A DNA stretch of 64,000 bases from Cyclobacterium sp. (GTDB taxonomy: Bacteria > Bacteroidota > Bacteroidia > Cytophagales > Cyclobacteriaceae), in the NCBI RefSeq assembly GCF_014762705.1, contig NZ_JABURL010000031.1, forward strand, positions 1 to 64,000, given 5' to 3'. Positions 28,411 through 38,328 of the stretch are shown piece by piece. The notes beneath the pieces were generated by a model, which searched no databases, was not told the DNA's origin, and saw nothing but the letters and a program-made list of their open reading frames with translations. Position numbers and translations under genes: made by a program. Positions within the stretch are counted from its first letter, which is position 1, and each line of letters starts with the position of its first letter.

Positions 28411-30231
28411 TTAAGTTTTACCAACCATCATGGGTTCTGAATCCAACATCTCAAGATCCCTTTTTAAGCCATTCAGTTGGGCTTTAAATTTTTCCATAGT
28501 AGAAGCTGTATCCAGGGAAAAATTTTCAACCAGCCTTTGGTAATAGTCAATGCCCTCAAAAAGATTTCGCCTGAACTTATCCAGGTAGAGCTGTTGCTTT
28601 TTGTTGGTCTCCAAAACTTTATTGTCGATTTCTGTTTTCAGGTGCTGCATATACAACTGGAGTTCTTTGATAAACACATGAGGTCTTTCGGCATCTAGTT
28701 TAAGAGCGACTTTCCCATAAATATGGTCTACCATTTCCATTAAACTAAACACCCCTTTAAAATAAGCCAGGTTGGGACCGGGACAGATAGTCACTGCTTT
28801 GAGGTTTCTTCTGGGCATCTCCCCCCCACTTAAAATGGCCGGAGCACTTAAGCCTTCACACAGGCAATCTTTTTCCAATACGGCATCAACCTCTTCTTTG
28901 CTGATTTCACCATTGGCATATTGTTTGACTTTCAGGTTCTGGTATTGTCTGGAGGCCGTGCAAATGGGTTTTTCTGTGAAATCGGTATTGAAAGAAAGAA
29001 ACTTTTTGTAACAGGGGCTTCCCGGCCGGCCTTTTTCTATCCTGGATTTTCTCTGTTCCTCGGCACTGCTGTTTCTCAGGTTATTGAAAGGAATCCCCAG
29101 GGGTGAAGCATGACTCAGGTAAAAATCCGATTTTTTTGCCTTCAAAATCCGCTGCAAGGTATCTTCATCCACACTTGTAGCTTCAGGGACCAATAGAAAA
29201 GGGCTTCCCCATCCGGTTCCATCCAATTGATAATAATCCATTAGAAATCGGTTTTCTTCCGCATTCCCAATTCCTCCCTGATAGGTAACCTTGTTTTGGA
29301 TGCCTTCCGGCAATACATTCATCCCCTTTTGTATCAATGCTTCCTGGCACATTTGGTGAAGGGTTAGTCCCAGTTCTTTTCGGTTTTCTTTGAATGCATC
29401 CAGTATTGGGCCTGCCAGTAAGCCATCTGTGGCAAATGCGTGTCCACCACAATTTAATCCCGACTCTATCCTGAACTCCGAAACCCAAATTCCTTTTTTT
29501 GCCAAAAATTTACCCTGTATCAATGCGGAACGGTAATCGGAGACCTTTAAAATGACAGGTTTCCTGATGACACCCTCCTTGTCCGGAAAGAAAGCTTCAA
29601 ATTCTTCCAGGTAGCTGTACAGAGAAGGATTCATACCTGCAGAAAACACCAGGCCGCCTTCCAGTTTACTTTTCGCAAAACCCCTTAAAGCTGAAAGGGC
29701 ATCGGAATATTCTCTACCCAAGGCTTCGCCTGACCTGGCGTAGTTTGTCTTGTCCACCTTGGTCATGATATTGACATCCGTCCTGCCGGGAACCAGGAAC
29801 TTTCTTAGCTCTTCCTGCAAGTCCAGCTTTTCAAAACCCGCAGCATTCTTCATTTTCAGGTACAATTTGGCTGCAGGATGACCCATGGGTAAGAGATCAA
29901 AATACTGGTTGATTTCCTTATCCAGTCCAAAATCCTGACCATTGAGCTCCCTCATTTGCCGCTGTATGATGTAATGCAATAAGTCCAGATAAGCCTCAAT
30001 TCTTTTTGCACGGCAATCCTCTTCCTTCTCATTTATGGCAATATAGGGAATGGTCAATTCCCGACTGTAGCGCCTGCGCATGTCTTCCAAAAGCTGGTCG
30101 TCCATAATGGAAACCACAGATGAAATGCCATATTTGGCTACTTTAATGGGTGAATCTACCGTAAAACCCAATCCCATTACCGGAATATGAAAATGATGAG
30201 CTGAAAACATAAGCAATAATTTATAAGACAT
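28411..30231 (-). CDS. Large hypothetical, possible flavin TIM-barrel (nitronate monooxygenase-like)
   Basis: A 606-residue cytosolic protein. The start HFHIPVMGLGFTVDSPIKVAKYG resembles the opening of nitronate monooxygenases and PfaD-type enoyl reductases. The segment NCGGHAFATDG near residue 261 and YQGGIGNAEENRF near 322 occupy the places of their active-site His and FMN-phosphate loop. An extra C-terminal 200 residues include several Cys (CLCEGLSAP, CPGPNLAYF) and a coiled helical tail. The enzyme class is a tentative inference; ATG at residue 8 is an alternative start. Confidence 0.5.
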   Translation of the reverse strand: MSYKLLLMFSAHHFHIPVMGLGFTVDSPIKVAKYGISSVVSIMDDQLLEDMRRRYSRELTIPYIAINEKEEDCRAKRIEAYLDLLHYIIQRQMRELNGQDFGLDKEINQYFDLLPMGHPAAKLYLKMKNAAGFEKLDLQEELRKFLVPGRTDVNIMTKVDKTNYARSGEALGREYSDALSALRGFAKSKLEGGLVFSAGMNPSLYSYLEEFEAFFPDKEGVIRKPVILKVSDYRSALIQGKFLAKKGIWVSEFRIESGLNCGGHAFATDGLLAGPILDAFKENRKELGLTLHQMCQEALIQKGMNVLPEGIQNKVTYQGGIGNAEENRFLMDYYQLDGTGWGSPFLLVPEATSVDEDTLQRILKAKKSDFYLSHASPLGIPFNNLRNSSAEEQRKSRIEKGRPGSPCYKKFLSFNTDFTEKPICTASRQYQNLKVKQYANGEISKEEVDAVLEKDCLCEGLSAPAILSGGEMPRRNLKAVTICPGPNLAYFKGVFSLMEMVDHIYGKVALKLDAERPHVFIKELQLYMQHLKTEIDNKVLETNKKQQLYLDKFRRNLFEGIDYYQRLVENFSLDTASTMEKFKAQLNGLKRDLEMLDSEPMMVGKT

Positions 30232-30399
30232 CTGGCCACAATTATGGCATTGATTATCTCACAAAGTTATCCTCATCTCAAGCACAAAAAGCTAAGGGCC
30301 ATCAGGGCAAAAAATGACTTTTGTCATAAAAATTTACCAGGTTTCAAACAACAGCATATAGGTATAAAAAAGGCTCCTACGGTGAAGAAAGGGAGTTAG

Positions 30400-31770
30400 C
30401 TATACCTTATATTGTCTAAACAAAGCACCCCAGGGTTCTCTCATCTTTCTGGAAAGCAACTGATTGGCGGCAAAATTACCTGTAAACTGTTCATTTACAG
30501 GATCCCAATCCAGGTCTTGCCCAAGCATCATGGCAATATTCCCCAGGTGGGCAAGAGTAATGGACCGGTGTCCTACCTCAGCCGGTGCTATGGTTTCTTC
30601 TCCTGAAAAAATACAATCGATAAAATTCCTGTAATGATTTTCACTGACATAAAGGGAAGTATCACCGGGACCAATGGTGGTATCTGCGAGCTTTTCCGGA
30701 TTGATTTTATGCTCCCCCCTGGTAGCCCAGGCAGAGCCCTCCGTTCCTTCAAAAGTCACCCCAAAATCCTTGTCGCTTTGGATGATCAGCTTGATGCCAC
30801 TTTGGTAAACGCATTCAAAATAAAATCGCACCGCTGTATTCCAGACAGGATGGTCAGACCAGACAGCCTGGGCATTTTGTATTTTCACAGGTCCTGTATG
30901 GTCTGTTCCCATACCCCACTGGGCGATATCCGGATGGTGTCCGCCCCAATCTGTCACGTTCCCTCCTGAATAATCCATGATCCAGCGGTAATTCACATGC
31001 GTTCGGCAAGGACTATAGGGTGCTTCGGGTGCAGGCCCCAGCCACATGTCATAATCAAAATCCTTTGGCACTGGTATGGTTTCCGTCAAATGTCCGGTTT
31101 TTCCAAAATCCGGGGTACCCCCGGGGAGCCCGCAGGTAACGGTGTGCAGTTCTCCAAGCCGCCCATTTCTGGCCAGTTCGCAAACCCTCCTGAAATGATG
31201 GCTGGACCGCTGTTGACTGCCAGTCTGAAAAGTAACACCATATTTACGCACAGCATCGCTCATGGCCCTGCCCTCTTCCACCGTCAGGGAAAGGGGTTTC
31301 TGGCAATAAATGTGTTTCCCTGCGGCTGCGGCCATCATCACTGGTATGGCATGCCAGTGATCAGGGGTAACCACTTCCACGGCATCAATGGCTTTATTTT
31401 GCAAAACTTCCCTGAAATCAGTATAGCCTTCGGCAGAGCGGTAGGATGTACCGTGCTTTTCCGAATAAAAATCATCTACCACCTGTTGGATATATTCCCT
31501 GCCTGCTACTTTTCCATTCCAATATCCCGGGCTCTTTTTGTTGACATCGCAAACGGCGGTAACCTGCACCCTACTATCGGGAAGGAAACCTTGCACATCA
31601 TTGCCCGCCTGATTCCCTGCACCGATAAATGCCATGGTAATCCGGTCGGATGGGGCGGTAAACCCATTTTTCCCCAGAGCTGAGGCAGGAATAATGGTGG
31701 GTACTACCAGCAGCGAAGAAGCTGCTATTCCTGCTTTTTTTAAAAATGAACGCCTGTTGCTTTTTTCCAT
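30400..31770 (-). CDS. Gfo/Idh/MocA family oxidoreductase, Tat-exported
   Basis: A 456-residue NAD(P)-dependent oxidoreductase of the type abundant in Bacteroidota. It starts with a twin-arginine signal (SNRRSFLKKAGIAASSLL), followed by the Rossmann motif IAFIGAGNQAGND-like region, the family EKP-type motif as CQKPLSLTVEEG, and the catalytic region WIMDYSGGNVTDWGGHH. Members usually act on sugars or glycosides in the periplasm. The substrate is unknown. Confidence 0.88.
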   Translation of the reverse strand: MEKSNRRSFLKKAGIAASSLLVVPTIIPASALGKNGFTAPSDRITMAFIGAGNQAGNDVQGFLPDSRVQVTAVCDVNKKSPGYWNGKVAGREYIQQVVDDFYSEKHGTSYRSAEGYTDFREVLQNKAIDAVEVVTPDHWHAIPVMMAAAAGKHIYCQKPLSLTVEEGRAMSDAVRKYGVTFQTGSQQRSSHHFRRVCELARNGRLGELHTVTCGLPGGTPDFGKTGHLTETIPVPKDFDYDMWLGPAPEAPYSPCRTHVNYRWIMDYSGGNVTDWGGHHPDIAQWGMGTDHTGPVKIQNAQAVWSDHPVWNTAVRFYFECVYQSGIKLIIQSDKDFGVTFEGTEGSAWATRGEHKINPEKLADTTIGPGDTSLYVSENHYRNFIDCIFSGEETIAPAEVGHRSITLAHLGNIAMMLGQDLDWDPVNEQFTGNFAANQLLSRKMREPWGALFRQYKV

Positions 31771-31821
31771 GCCTTAAAATACGGTTTTTACTCATCCGGA
31801 CAAAAAAAATGTTGCTGGCTT

Positions 31822-32391
31822 TCAAATAATCATAGACAACTTGCTCCTTAATTCCGGTACCACCTGCTCCTCAAACCAGGGATTCCTTCTTTGCCACATG
31901 ATATTTCTGGGTGAGGGGTGCACCAGAGGAAAAAATTCGGGCAGGTAGTCGGAGAAATTCCGAACTGTATCGGTCAGGTTTTTTTTACGTTCCTTTCCCA
32001 GATAATACCGCTGGGCATACTGCCCGATCAATAGGATCAATTGAATATCAGGCATCTGCTCCATGATTGCCCCATGCCAGGTTGGTGCACATTCCGGTCT
32101 GGGCGGCAGGTCGCCTCCTTTGCCTTTTCCCGGATAGCAAAACCCCATGGGCACAATACCGAAAACTTCAGGATCATAAAAAAGATTCGCATCCACACCC
32201 ATCCAGCGTCTTAATTCCCGGCCGCTGGCATCATTCCAGGGGATGCCGGTCGCATGTACTTTGGTGCCGGGAGCCTGTCCGACTACCAGTACTTTGCTCT
32301 TCCTGCTTGCCGACAGTACCGGCCTGGCACCCAGAGGAAGGTGAGCCTCGCAAAGCCTGCATCCTCTTATGGTTTCCAAAAGTTGTTTCAT
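31822..32391 (-). CDS. Uracil-DNA glycosylase family protein, Fe-S type
   Basis: A 189-residue DNA repair enzyme. It has the water-activating motif region GQAPGTKVHATGIPW and the C-terminal PLVHPSPRN motif that holds the minor-groove His. Four Cys have the family-4 spacing for a [4Fe-4S] cluster: CRLC near the start, then C and C separated by 15 residues (GFC...PEC). It excises uracil or other damaged bases. It is divergent from the DUF4221 gene. Confidence 0.85.
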   Translation of the reverse strand: MKQLLETIRGCRLCEAHLPLGARPVLSASRKSKVLVVGQAPGTKVHATGIPWNDASGRELRRWMGVDANLFYDPEVFGIVPMGFCYPGKGKGGDLPPRPECAPTWHGAIMEQMPDIQLILLIGQYAQRYYLGKERKKNLTDTVRNFSDYLPEFFPLVHPSPRNIMWQRRNPWFEEQVVPELRSKLSMII

Positions 32392-32527
32392 GATAAGGCA
32401 AATTTAAGGATATCTGAACAAGCAACAACCGGTCTGTTTTCATTCCGGAAAATTGGGAATGTGTACTGAATCAATTTAAGATTTGGTGATTATCATTAAA
32501 ATTATTAGATTAGTTAAAAATACATCC

Positions 32528-33703
32528 ATGAGGCACATCCCAAAACCCACTCTCCTATTTATAATTTTTCTTTCCCTTGTGGCTTTATCCTGCCAGCAGG
32601 AGGTCAAACAGGATAGTCCAGCCCTTTCCCTGGTAATAACAGATAGTATACGTGTCGAATATCCCGGATTACTGGACCTGATGGATCTGGATCCTGTCAG
32701 GGAACGGGTGTTGCTTCATGACCCACAAAGAGGGGTCATGTTATTGACAGACTTTGAAGGAAACCACTTGCTCAACCTGGACAAACGGGGGGATGAGAAA
32801 GGCAGCTATGGAAGATTTTTATGGAGCACAGCCAAAATACAGGCAGATGACCATATTTCCCTGGTTTCCCACATGGGTTTTTTCGAATTTGATGCCCAGG
32901 GCGAGCTGGCCAACCACAGGAAATTTCAGGAAGATGTTCCTTTCTTTGCCGGTCGGGCAGCCGCCGACTCGGAATTGATGGAACACGAGGGTATATTTTA
33001 TCAAAAAGGTCTGGTGGCCCGGGGTGAATACAACAAGACAGACGACGCATACTATGATCAATTTCAACTGTTGGTGAAATTTGACCCTGAAAAAGGAACT
33101 GCCAAACGGATCATCCACCTGGAAGAAGACAGCCCTTTCAGGACTACTGGCAAGGCCTTTGAGATTCCGGAGATGAATCCATCCTTTACCATCCATGATG
33201 ACAAGTTGCTGGTCATTGCCGGCACAGACCCCCACCTAAATATATACGACATCAAACCCCCTCACCAGCTTCTGGAAAGAAAACCCATTGCTTATCCAAA
33301 TTACAACACAGGTGAAGGAATCGAAAGGGCCAGGGCCGACCCGAATTCCATTGATTCCGATCGATCAGCTGGCCGTACCTATTCCCTGAAAGTCTTTCAA
33401 AATTTCCTGCTCGCATCTTACCACCCGGGCTATGATGTAGCAGACCGGGAACGGTATTGGGAAATAAGTTCACCAGATGAATACAGTACTTTTAATAAAA
33501 GTATTGAAGGAAAATACCTTCCTGCCCTTTTAGTGATGGACCTGCAGGGAGAGGCCAAACAGCGGCTGCCCATACCCGAATCGCTGGACCACCGCCAATT
33601 TCTGGTACGGGAAGGGGAGCTTTGGTGGCTATCCAGGTTAAATGCCGAAAAAGAAGAGGATTTTATCCAAATCTATAAAGTAGAAATTACTGAAAAAGAG
33701 TAA
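32528..33703 (+). CDS. DUF4221-type lipoprotein
   Basis: A 391-residue predicted lipoprotein; the signal ends in LVALSCQQE. The rest looks like a six-bladed propeller fold with DFEGNHLLNLDKRG near residue 75, the pattern typical of DUF4221 proteins, which are amplified in Cyclobacteriaceae. Function is unknown. I use ATG 32528; the 15 upstream codons from 32483 read as leader sequence. Confidence 0.75.
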   Translation: MRHIPKPTLLFIIFLSLVALSCQQEVKQDSPALSLVITDSIRVEYPGLLDLMDLDPVRERVLLHDPQRGVMLLTDFEGNHLLNLDKRGDEKGSYGRFLWSTAKIQADDHISLVSHMGFFEFDAQGELANHRKFQEDVPFFAGRAAADSELMEHEGIFYQKGLVARGEYNKTDDAYYDQFQLLVKFDPEKGTAKRIIHLEEDSPFRTTGKAFEIPEMNPSFTIHDDKLLVIAGTDPHLNIYDIKPPHQLLERKPIAYPNYNTGEGIERARADPNSIDSDRSAGRTYSLKVFQNFLLASYHPGYDVADRERYWEISSPDEYSTFNKSIEGKYLPALLVMDLQGEAKQRLPIPESLDHRQFLVREGELWWLSRLNAEKEEDFIQIYKVEITEKE

Positions 33704-33775
33704 GCCCACCATGTCTGTCCCAGCTATCCGGTTGCTCAATGCGATGTATTGATCTGTTACTAAATGCCCATTCGA

Positions 33776-36529
33776 TTACAGTGCCATATCATAACCCCCA
33801 AATCTCCTCAGGTTATAGGTTATGGAAAGCATGAAAAACTGCCGGAGCACCTGCGTTCTTTCATCTTCTATGTAAACGTCCGTTACATTCCGGTCGATGC
33901 TTACATTTTGGTTCAACAGGTCAAAGACCGTTAATTTGATTTCCGTTTTGTTGCTTGGGGGTATGCGGTAGCCCAAATCCAGGTTGACCAGCATGATGCT
34001 TCTGTCGAAATCCTCGCCCAATCCGGTATATACCTGGTGATTGACGCTGGTACCTACAAAAATACCCCCAAGAAAATTCCAGAATAGATCTGCTCTGGTC
34101 CTATGGGTATAATAGTTGTTATCCAGATCCTGTTGCAAACTGCTGCTCACACCGCTAAAATTACCCCTGGTGGAAAGATTAAAGTCTATCCTCTCATTGA
34201 TATTGCTGCTCAGGTTAAAGCCCTGACTAAAGGTGGTATTGGTGTTGAAGTTTTCCTGCCCATTGATGATTCCCGGTCTGTTTCGAACTGTGTAGGAAGA
34301 ATTGATATTCAGGTTACTTTTCATGAATTTTAGCGGGAATCCGTAACTTCCATATAGCCTGAATACATAATAATTGTCCAGATTGACCGGACGCGTATAT
34401 TGGCCTCCCTGATTGAGCAATACATCTTTTTGGATCAGAGTGTCTTTTGCTGCAACGAAGGTTTCGTTTCCGATATAGTTGTTCCGGATATTTCCGTACA
34501 AAAAGAACATGAGGGAACGATTGGTTTCAGGATTGATCTTTCGAAACCGCGTAAACAGCCGGTGGCTGTACTCCTGTACCAGATCCGGATTGCCATTTGA
34601 AATTTGCAGGGGGTTGGCATTGCTGATCACGTCCTGCAATTGCCGGATGGAAGGGGCATCGGTATCTGTATTGTAATCCACCCGCATATTACTGAATTCT
34701 CCCAATTGGTAATTGACCACCACCCTGGGAAGCAAATTGGCAAATTTCCTTTGGGTATTCTCAAAGCCGGGAAACAGCCGGTCACTGTCAATGGAAGCCG
34801 ATTCATAGCTGACTGTACTGTAAATGGATAATTTTTCAGAATTGTAACTATACCCCAACCTCCCTCTATGGGTCATGTATTGATTTTCAAAGCGATTGGT
34901 CAGGGCGCTGTCCAGCCGGATCATATCCGTTTCGGCTTCCTGAATTTCCACTTCCTGATCGGTATCCGATGCGTTGTTGGACAGGCGGTATCCAATCCTT
35001 AGCCTGGAACGTTCGCTGATAGGCTCAAAATAACTTACCCCTGAACTGTAATAAAAACTGGAATACAGGTTATTCCTGAATTGAATCAGAGAATCAATAT
35101 TACCTGTCTGGAAATTTTCATTTACCGCTACCAGATCAGACTGGCTGTCGCTATCATAGGTGCTGGTATAAATATAGGTAGACAATGCCCTGCCCTCCTT
35201 GGTAAAATTATACCTGTAGTTCAGCGAATTTCTGAAGTTCAGCGATTGTCGTTCTGAGGTTGTTGTGTTGATATTGCTGCTGATGGGGGTATTGGCATCA
35301 AACAGGTTCCGGGCATCCCGAATGTTGGTGGATTTCCGGTAATCCAAGCCAATTCTGGGCCTGAGAATAAGCGCATGGCGTTCGTTGATTGTATAATCGA
35401 TCCGGGCACTCATGCGGTGACTTTGGGTACGGGTCTGATTGTTTCTGTCCTCCTGGTAAATCTGCAGGCTGTCATTGGGCAGGATATATTCCCTGGAGGA
35501 AGTTCGGGTCAACACATTGTCCCGGTCATTAAACAGGTAATTGCCGGTGACCTTTAACTTTTCGTCCTGGTATTCGTCGGAAAAGTTAACTCCCACTGCA
35601 TTGGTATTGGTAATTCCAGGTAATTCGCCAACGGCCAGCTCGTTTCCTCCTCTGCGACTGTCGTCACCTTCGATATTTCCCAATTCATCTTCCCCGAAAT
35701 TTTGCTGGTTGATATTATTGCTCAATCCTAAAATCGATAGCCGTTGTGCTTCATTAAAGAAGTTCATGTTGCCGCCCGCGATGTAATTGTTATCGGTACC
35801 ATATCCGCCATAAAATTTCCCAAATCTTCCTGCCCGCATCCCGGGCTTGGTGATGATATTGATGGTCTTCGTCGTTTCACCATCATCAAAACCGGTCAAC
35901 CGGGCTTCGTCACTTTTCTGATCCAGGAATTCAATTTTAAGGACTACCTGAGCCGGAAGGTTTTTGAGGGCAGCGGCCGGATTATCGCCAAAAAAGGGCC
36001 TTCCGTCTACCAGTACTTCCATCACTTCTTCTCCCTGTACCTCAATCACTCCATTCTGGATCACCACACCGGGCATTTTCCTTACCAGTTCATCGGCATC
36101 GGCCTGCGGCCGGGTTTTGAAGGCATTGGCATTGAAGGCAACTGTATCTCCCCGGACTTCGCCTGTGAGCGCATCCGCTGAAAACTCAAACACATCCATT
36201 TCCTGCCCGTCACTAACCAATTCGAAAGTACCCAGATTACTGCCTTCAGGTGCCTTGACCATTTCCTGGTAGGTCTTGTAACCTATAAAGGACAATTCCA
36301 CCAAAAACTCATTCAATCCAGGCTTTTTGACTTGAAACTTCCCATCAAAATCGGTGTAGGAGGAGCTTAAAGTTTCGCCTTGCCCGTCCTTAAGAAATAC
36401 ATAGGCACCAAACAGGGGCTCCTTGGTTTGGCTGTCGATGATGGTACCCGAATAATTTTGTTGTCCGTAAAGCGTGGCAAAGCTAAAAAAAACAAATAGA
36501 ACTGTGAAAAGCGGTAAATGGAATTTCAT
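33776..36529 (-). CDS. Outer-membrane beta-barrel protein with carboxypeptidase-regulatory domain
   Basis: A 917-residue TonB-receptor-like protein (OMP_b-brl_3 type). After the signal peptide it has a CarboxypepD_reg-like domain (YSGTIIDSQTKEPLFGAYV), a plug-like domain with EVLVDGRPFFGDNP, and a long barrel. I see no SusD partner beside it, so it is more likely a stand-alone transporter or surface protein than a Sus system. I choose ATG 36529 because the signal peptide then starts MKFHLPLFTV. Confidence 0.82.
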   Translation of the reverse strand: MKFHLPLFTVLFVFFSFATLYGQQNYSGTIIDSQTKEPLFGAYVFLKDGQGETLSSSYTDFDGKFQVKKPGLNEFLVELSFIGYKTYQEMVKAPEGSNLGTFELVSDGQEMDVFEFSADALTGEVRGDTVAFNANAFKTRPQADADELVRKMPGVVIQNGVIEVQGEEVMEVLVDGRPFFGDNPAAALKNLPAQVVLKIEFLDQKSDEARLTGFDDGETTKTINIITKPGMRAGRFGKFYGGYGTDNNYIAGGNMNFFNEAQRLSILGLSNNINQQNFGEDELGNIEGDDSRRGGNELAVGELPGITNTNAVGVNFSDEYQDEKLKVTGNYLFNDRDNVLTRTSSREYILPNDSLQIYQEDRNNQTRTQSHRMSARIDYTINERHALILRPRIGLDYRKSTNIRDARNLFDANTPISSNINTTTSERQSLNFRNSLNYRYNFTKEGRALSTYIYTSTYDSDSQSDLVAVNENFQTGNIDSLIQFRNNLYSSFYYSSGVSYFEPISERSRLRIGYRLSNNASDTDQEVEIQEAETDMIRLDSALTNRFENQYMTHRGRLGYSYNSEKLSIYSTVSYESASIDSDRLFPGFENTQRKFANLLPRVVVNYQLGEFSNMRVDYNTDTDAPSIRQLQDVISNANPLQISNGNPDLVQEYSHRLFTRFRKINPETNRSLMFFLYGNIRNNYIGNETFVAAKDTLIQKDVLLNQGGQYTRPVNLDNYYVFRLYGSYGFPLKFMKSNLNINSSYTVRNRPGIINGQENFNTNTTFSQGFNLSSNINERIDFNLSTRGNFSGVSSSLQQDLDNNYYTHRTRADLFWNFLGGIFVGTSVNHQVYTGLGEDFDRSIMLVNLDLGYRIPPSNKTEIKLTVFDLLNQNVSIDRNVTDVYIEDERTQVLRQFFMLSITYNLRRFGGYDMAL

Positions 36530-36830
36530 GGAAATAAAATAAGCTAAAAGGTTTGGATGCAATCGAAATATTTAACGGAAAAATGACTAGAAATTTCAGC
36601 CAAACCAAATCCAATTATGTTAAAGTAAAAATCATGGGTTTATATGGTCAATTAATACTTTGATCCAAACACCGGTTTTTATCGGCAAATAAACCAAATA
36701 AACAAGCTCTTTTTTATAAAAGAAAAGAAAGGAATCGGGAAATAATTTCCAGCGTGGTAGGAGGATATTAAAATTTGCTTCTGACAATAAGGTTATTAAA
36801 AGCGAATACGCAAAATTCTTCCACATGGTG
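36530..36830. other. Gap between outer-membrane protein and tRNA-Gln
   Basis: AT-rich DNA with no supported gene. A 64-codon - strand ORF at 36632-36826 has no recognisable features and lies upstream of the tRNA promoter. Confidence 0.5.
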
Positions 36831-36862
36831 TTTGCATTAAAAAAAAAGTCCTGCTACATTTG
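36831..36862 (+). promoter_or_regulatory. Promoter of tRNA-Gln
   Basis: TTTG at 36831-36834, a 20-bp spacer and TACATTTG at 36855-36862 exactly match the Bacteroidota sigma-A pattern TTTG / TAnnTTTG. The -7 box ends 38 bp before the mature tRNA. Confidence 0.75.
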
Positions 36863-36900
36863 TGACACTAAAAAAGGGGAGCAATCCTTTATTTGGTTAT

Positions 36901-36973
36901 TGGCCGATGGTGTAACTGGCAACACGTCTGGTTTTGGTCCAGAAGAGTCCAGGTTCGAGCCCTGGTCGGCCAA
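36901..36973 (+). tRNA. tRNA-Gln (anticodon TTG)
   Basis: The 73-nt sequence folds as a complete cloverleaf: acceptor TGGCCGA/TCGGCCA, anticodon stem TCTGG/CCAGA with loop TTTTGGT (anticodon TTG), T stem CCAGG/CCTGG with TTCGAGC. The discriminator is A and CCA is not encoded. An integrase gene starts 123 bp downstream, so this is the likely prophage attachment gene. Confidence 0.93.
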
Positions 36974-36975
36974 CT
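36944..36975. other. Putative attL within the tRNA-Gln 3' end
   Basis: The integrase at 37096 faces away from the tRNA and phage genes begin directly after it, the usual layout for insertion into a tRNA 3' end. The core would be the T-arm and acceptor 3' strand. The matching attR copy must lie beyond 64000, so the limits are inferred. Confidence 0.45.
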
Positions 36976-36996
36976 AAATAGTTAAAATCTTTGCTG

Positions 36997-37018
36997 AAGG
37001 GGGTTTAGACCCCCTTTT
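36997..37018 (+). terminator. Terminator after tRNA-Gln
   Basis: Perfect 7-bp stem AAGGGGG / CCCCCTT with loop TTTAGA, followed by TT. It ends the tRNA transcript 24 bp after the acceptor stem and lies inside the element's left edge. Confidence 0.7.
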
Positions 37019-37095
37019 GCAGAGTCCTAACCCGCTTTTCTCATATATTTTTCGCGGTTGGTGTTGGCACATTGTTGCTACAATGTTTTTACGCT

Positions 37096-38328
37096 ATGGT
37101 ATCCGCATCTTTGAAAGTCATTATCAATGCTAGCCGCATTAAAAAAAGTGGCAGAGCCGCTCTTTATTTAAGAGTGATTATTAACAGGAAAAGCCAAAAA
37201 ATTCCATTACATCTGGATTGGTACCCGGAACACTGGGATAAAAAAAAGGAACTCTGTAAACCAAGGACCGTCGATGACAAATCCTGCGATGATCATAACC
37301 TTATTATTAGGGATGCCCTAGCCAGGGCAAATGAAATCCTGATTGATTACCGGCTCCGGAGAAGAATCATCTCTACGTCCATCTTGGTAAAGGAATTTCA
37401 GAGTAATTTAAATAAGGATGACTTTATGGAATTTATGGAGCAGAAGATCAATCAGCGTGTAAAGTATCGCGAAATAAGCCTGAGTACCAAAAAGTCACAT
37501 ATGGTCACGTTAAACCATCTGAAAGCCTGGAAAAAAAGCCTTTCCTTTGCCGATATGGATGAGCGAACTGCTGAAGATTTTGACCGATATCTAAAACAAC
37601 ACACCGGCAGCCAATCTCTGAATGCCAGATGGGGCCAGCACCGAAACATTAAAACCTATATCAACCTGGCCAAAAAGGAGAAAATCATTTTTGTCAACCC
37701 TTACGAATTTTTTAGAGCAAAAACAGAAATGGGCCGGTTTCAGCCCCTTACCCAGGATCATTTCCGGGACTTGGTAGTCTATTATAATAGTCCGAAAATC
37801 CCTCCCACGCAAAGACAAGTATTGAGGGCCTTCTTATTTTGCTGCTGTACTGGCATGAGGCATGGAGATATCCGCAGGGTAGAGCTGGACTGGATAGATG
37901 GCTCCTTTTACCAGTTTATTCCCTATAAGACCAGGCGATTTGGTACACGGGTTCGTGTACCTGCTACAAAGGAATCACTTGATCTCATAGCTGACGAAGT
38001 AGATGAAATAGGCAGATTCCCACTTTTCTGTGGGATTAGCGAGCAAAAACAAAACAAGATCCTTAAGGATATCGCTGCTCATCTAAAGATCAAGTCTGAC
38101 CTGTGCTTCCAGGTCGGCAGGGAAACCTTCGCTACCTTATATATGGAGAAAGATGGAAAGCTGGAGGTACTAGCCAGCTTCCTCGGGCACACCAGCACCA
38201 AGATGACAGAGAAGTATATCAAGATCCGTGATCAGCGTAAAAAAGAAGAATCCTTTCGGATATCCTCTTTTTTTACCGATCAGGATTGCCCTTCGACCCC
38301 TTCGACAGGCTCAGGGGCCATAGATTGA
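37096..38328 (+). CDS. Tyrosine recombinase (phage integrase)
   Basis: Site-specific integrase of 410 residues from ATG 37096 (an in-frame TTG lies at 37072). It has an Arm-DNA-binding N-terminus (INASRIKKSGRAALYLRVII), a SAM-like core-binding domain and a catalytic domain. Visible catalytic residues are Arg in CTGMRHGDIRR (about 255), Arg in QVGRETFAT (about 341), His in FLGHTSTKM and Tyr in TEKYIKI (about 372). The usual HxxR motif reads QxxR. The last dozen residues (CPSTPSTGSGAID) are encoded by a dispersed repeat, so the original C-terminus may have been changed. Confidence 0.92.
   Translation: MVSASLKVIINASRIKKSGRAALYLRVIINRKSQKIPLHLDWYPEHWDKKKELCKPRTVDDKSCDDHNLIIRDALARANEILIDYRLRRRIISTSILVKEFQSNLNKDDFMEFMEQKINQRVKYREISLSTKKSHMVTLNHLKAWKKSLSFADMDERTAEDFDRYLKQHTGSQSLNARWGQHRNIKTYINLAKKEKIIFVNPYEFFRAKTEMGRFQPLTQDHFRDLVVYYNSPKIPPTQRQVLRAFLFCCCTGMRHGDIRRVELDWIDGSFYQFIPYKTRRFGTRVRVPATKESLDLIADEVDEIGRFPLFCGISEQKQNKILKDIAAHLKIKSDLCFQVGRETFATLYMEKDGKLEVLASFLGHTSTKMTEKYIKIRDQRKKEESFRISSFFTDQDCPSTPSTGSGAID
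38289..38320. repeat. Dispersed repeat A (CCCTTCGACAGGCTCAGGG type), copy 1
   Basis: A GC-rich unit of the form CCCTTCGAC...CTCAGGG lies inside the 3' end of the integrase gene. Further copies occur at 46936, 58298, 63196 and 63761, all within the prophage. Confidence 0.75.

Noticed and set aside
36632-36826. 64-codon - strand ORF upstream of tRNA-Gln
   Set aside because: AT-driven composition, no recognisable motif, and no neighbour that would share a transcript with it.
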